From Brasilonema angustatum HA4187-MV1 (GTDB taxonomy: Bacteria > Cyanobacteriota > Cyanobacteriia > Cyanobacteriales > Nostocaceae), in contig JAHHGV010000013.1 in NCBI GenBank assembly GCA_019359695.1, forward strand, positions 1-64,000: a DNA stretch of 64,000 bases. Direction: 5' to 3'. The notes below the pieces were generated by a model that was not told where the DNA came from, searched no databases, and saw only the letters and a program-made list of their open reading frames with translations. Within the stretch, counting starts at the first letter, position 1. Every line of letters starts with the position of its first letter. Positions 62,900 through 64,000 of this stretch are shown here, piece after piece. A program made the translations under genes and the position numbers.

Positions 62900-63021
62900 T
62901 GGCGGGTAGCTCAGTTGGTAGAGCGCCAATATCCTTATTCAACTCTTGCCTGAAAAGGACGAAGAATGAGGGTTATCGTTTGAAGCACGGGAGGTCGCAG
63001 GTTCAAATCCTGCCCCGCCAC
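62900..63021 (+). ncRNA. tRNA-like RNA with a Ro-binding arm: candidate cyanobacterial Y RNA
   Basis: Acceptor arms TGGCGGG (62900-62906) and CCCGCCA (63014-63020) pair fully. The D-arm is GCTC-AGTTGGTA-GAGC (62909-62924) with the GG of the elbow, and the T-arm GCAGG-TTCAAAT-CCTGC (62997-63013) is canonical. Between them, 72 nt replace the usual roughly 24-nt anticodon region. These form a 10-bp stem (62931-62940 with 62964-62973) carrying a hairpin CUUGCCU-GAAA-AGGACGAAG (62945-62964). There, CC pairs with GG, A62959 bulges, and CGA faces UUG. The same bulged helix (GUC-C-GAAG against CUUGAC) is the Ro-binding site of vertebrate Y RNAs. The Ro60 gene begins 37 bp downstream. No anticodon stem can be drawn, so it cannot serve as an ordinary tRNA. 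Intron or pseudogene alternatives are less likely. Confidence 0.75.
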
Positions 63022-63058
63022 CTTCCATTTTTGCCTGCAAAGGCTGGGAGAGAAAGCC

Positions 63059-64000
63059 GTGAATTACAAATTCTTTACTCAAAAAAAGACAGCAACGCCG
63101 CAGACTCAGCCTATCCCTGGACAAGAAGCCCAGATGATCCAAGGACGTTCTGGTGGTTGGATGTTCGATGCTGATGTTTGGAAGATGCTGCAGCGTTGTT
63201 TGCTGATTGGCACGGCAAAAAGCACTTATTATGCGGGCAAAAATGAATTGACAGAAGATTTTGTTGAGGTGATAAGACAGGCGATCGCCGAAGATCCTCA
63301 GCGAGTCGCACAAGAAATCCTTTCTGCCAGCGATGGACGCGCCATTAACAACAGTGCGCCTATTCTTGCGCTGGTTCTACTGTCGATGGGTGAGTCGCCA
63401 GAAGCCAAAAAAGCATTTGGTGAAATTTTCCCGCAAGTTGTCCGCACAGGCAGCCATTTTTACGAATGGCTGAACTACACTAAGTCTTTGCGGGGATTTG
63501 GTAAAGTTGTACGCGAAGCTGGAAAAAATTGGTTTTTACGGGAAGATGTTAAGGGTTTGGCTTACCAGTTGCTGAAGTACCAGCAACGTTATGACTTCTC
63601 CAACCGAGATGCTTTGCGGCTGTTCCATGTCAAACCACCTACAGAAGATCATCAACAACTGTTTGAGTGGGTAGTCAAAGGATGGGAAGTCTTGCCAACA
63701 GAAATCCCATCTGCGGCGTTAGCACAGATTTGGTGGTATGAGTGGCTCAAGCGCAATCCAGATCAGACTCACGAAGCTATTGTCCAAGGACGCCTAACCC
63801 ATGAAATGGCTGCACCTGTGGGCAAGATGGATAAATCTGCTTGGCAGTTGCTGTTTAACGAAATGCCAATTGGTGCATTGTTGCGTAACTTAGGTTCACT
63901 CACTGAAATCGGTGTTTTAACATCTGATGAACTTGTCAACTTGCAGCGAGTTGAAGCGGTTCTCAACAACAAAGAACATTTGCGTAAAAGTCGCATTCAT
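63059..64000 (+). CDS. rsr: Ro60 / TROVE-domain protein (Rsr), 3' end beyond window
   Basis: GTG at 63059, after GGGAGAGAAAGCC, opens a frame that runs to the window end (314 codons, no stop). The start NYKFFTQKKTATPQTQPIPG, then GRSGGWMFDADVWKMLQRCL, LIGTAKSTYYAGKNELTED and SDGRAINNSAPILALVLLSM, match the Ro60 family. The TROVE domain is a ring of HEAT-like helical repeats that binds misfolded RNA ends in its hole and Y RNA outside. The C-terminal vWA domain lies beyond the window. In other bacteria Rsr works with Y RNA and polynucleotide phosphorylase in RNA decay or rRNA maturation. The tRNA-like RNA just upstream on the same strand is the likely Y RNA. Confidence 0.93.
   Translation, partial: MNYKFFTQKKTATPQTQPIPGQEAQMIQGRSGGWMFDADVWKMLQRCLLIGTAKSTYYAGKNELTEDFVEVIRQAIAEDPQRVAQEILSASDGRAINNSAPILALVLLSMGESPEAKKAFGEIFPQVVRTGSHFYEWLNYTKSLRGFGKVVREAGKNWFLREDVKGLAYQLLKYQQRYDFSNRDALRLFHVKPPTEDHQQLFEWVVKGWEVLPTEIPSAALAQIWWYEWLKRNPDQTHEAIVQGRLTHEMAAPVGKMDKSAWQLLFNEMPIGALLRNLGSLTEIGVLTSDELVNLQRVEAVLNNKEHLRKSRIH

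Noticed and set aside
62925-62996. Group I intron in a tRNA anticodon loop
   Set aside because: Only about 50 extra nt, far too short for a group I intron, and no exon pairing can be drawn: the 5' part CCAAT does not pair with any segment before AGGTC. The embedded Ro-type hairpin and the adjacent Ro60 gene explain it better.
62899-63174. ORF beginning MAGSSVGRAP over the tRNA-like RNA
   Set aside because: Such frames are a well-known artefact of tRNA gene sequence. This one also crosses into the Ro60 coding start in a different frame.

Overview
The window looks like chromosomal DNA of a filamentous, probably heterocystous cyanobacterium (Nostocales type). The pointers are petG and cytM, the short form of ribosomal protein S1, a DUF3370 protein, a 'Mo-nitro_C' protein, an orthocaspase-like protein, a fused BgtB-type transporter, many GCGATCGC (HIP1) octamers, and abundant short tandem and palindromic repeats. 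I infer the order from gene families and repeat style; no rRNA marker is present to fix the genus.

Layout. 0-2.9 kb: nadA, a miniature inverted-repeat element, a metallophosphoesterase and tRNA-Ser(UGA). 2.9-7.9 kb: a small defence or accessory patch with a ribbon-helix-helix protein, a convergent Eco47II-type restriction-modification pair, a decayed antitoxin and a NERD-helicase. 8.2-21 kb: housekeeping genes: rps1-like, dienelactone hydrolase, GntR regulator, hydrolase, tig-clpP-clpX (one strand, probable operon), then asd-dapA-rnj on the other strand. 21-29 kb: a repeat-rich gap, a Mo-nitro_C protein, a caspase-fold protein lacking both catalytic residues, rpmF, a molybdopterin oxidoreductase, an aldehyde dehydrogenase and a response-regulator/histidine-kinase hybrid. 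29.2-34.3 kb: a second accessory patch with an intact Doc-type toxin-antitoxin pair, a BgtB transporter, and wrecks of MntA-HepT and Rpn-type genes plus a hairpin-bounded element. 34.4-43 kb: DUF3370, C15-like peptidase, hisH, rsmD, petG, cytM and mmsA, separated by repeat-filled spacers. 43.9-55.4 kb: WD40 protein, DhaM-HPr-EI fusion, FecR protein and outer-membrane barrel pair, sulfurtransferase, MnmD-like methyltransferase. 56-62.6 kb: REC-HD-GYP regulator, glmU, isoaspartyl peptidase, pyrD.

The most notable locus is at the right edge (62.7-64 kb). The start of a Ro60/TROVE protein gene (Rsr) is preceded, 37 bp away on the same strand, by a roughly 122-nt RNA gene. That RNA has a tRNA acceptor stem, D-arm and T-arm, but in place of an anticodon arm it carries a long stem ending in a hairpin. 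The hairpin reproduces the Ro-binding site of Y RNAs: a bulged helix with CGAAG facing CUUG, capped by a GAAA tetraloop. I interpret it as a Y RNA whose topology is circularly permuted relative to known bacterial Y RNAs. Its ends lie at a tRNA-like acceptor stem and the Ro site is the closed end. I regard this as the best candidate for a previously undescribed system in the window.

A second theme is genome remodelling by small repeats. A roughly 25-bp module (GGACTGCGTCCCGCT/CCGCTAACA type) recurs at 21.3, 38.7, 56.1 and 62.9 kb. A related module sits in frame inside a WD40 blade, and an inverted-repeat insert is carried in frame in an outer-membrane protein gene.
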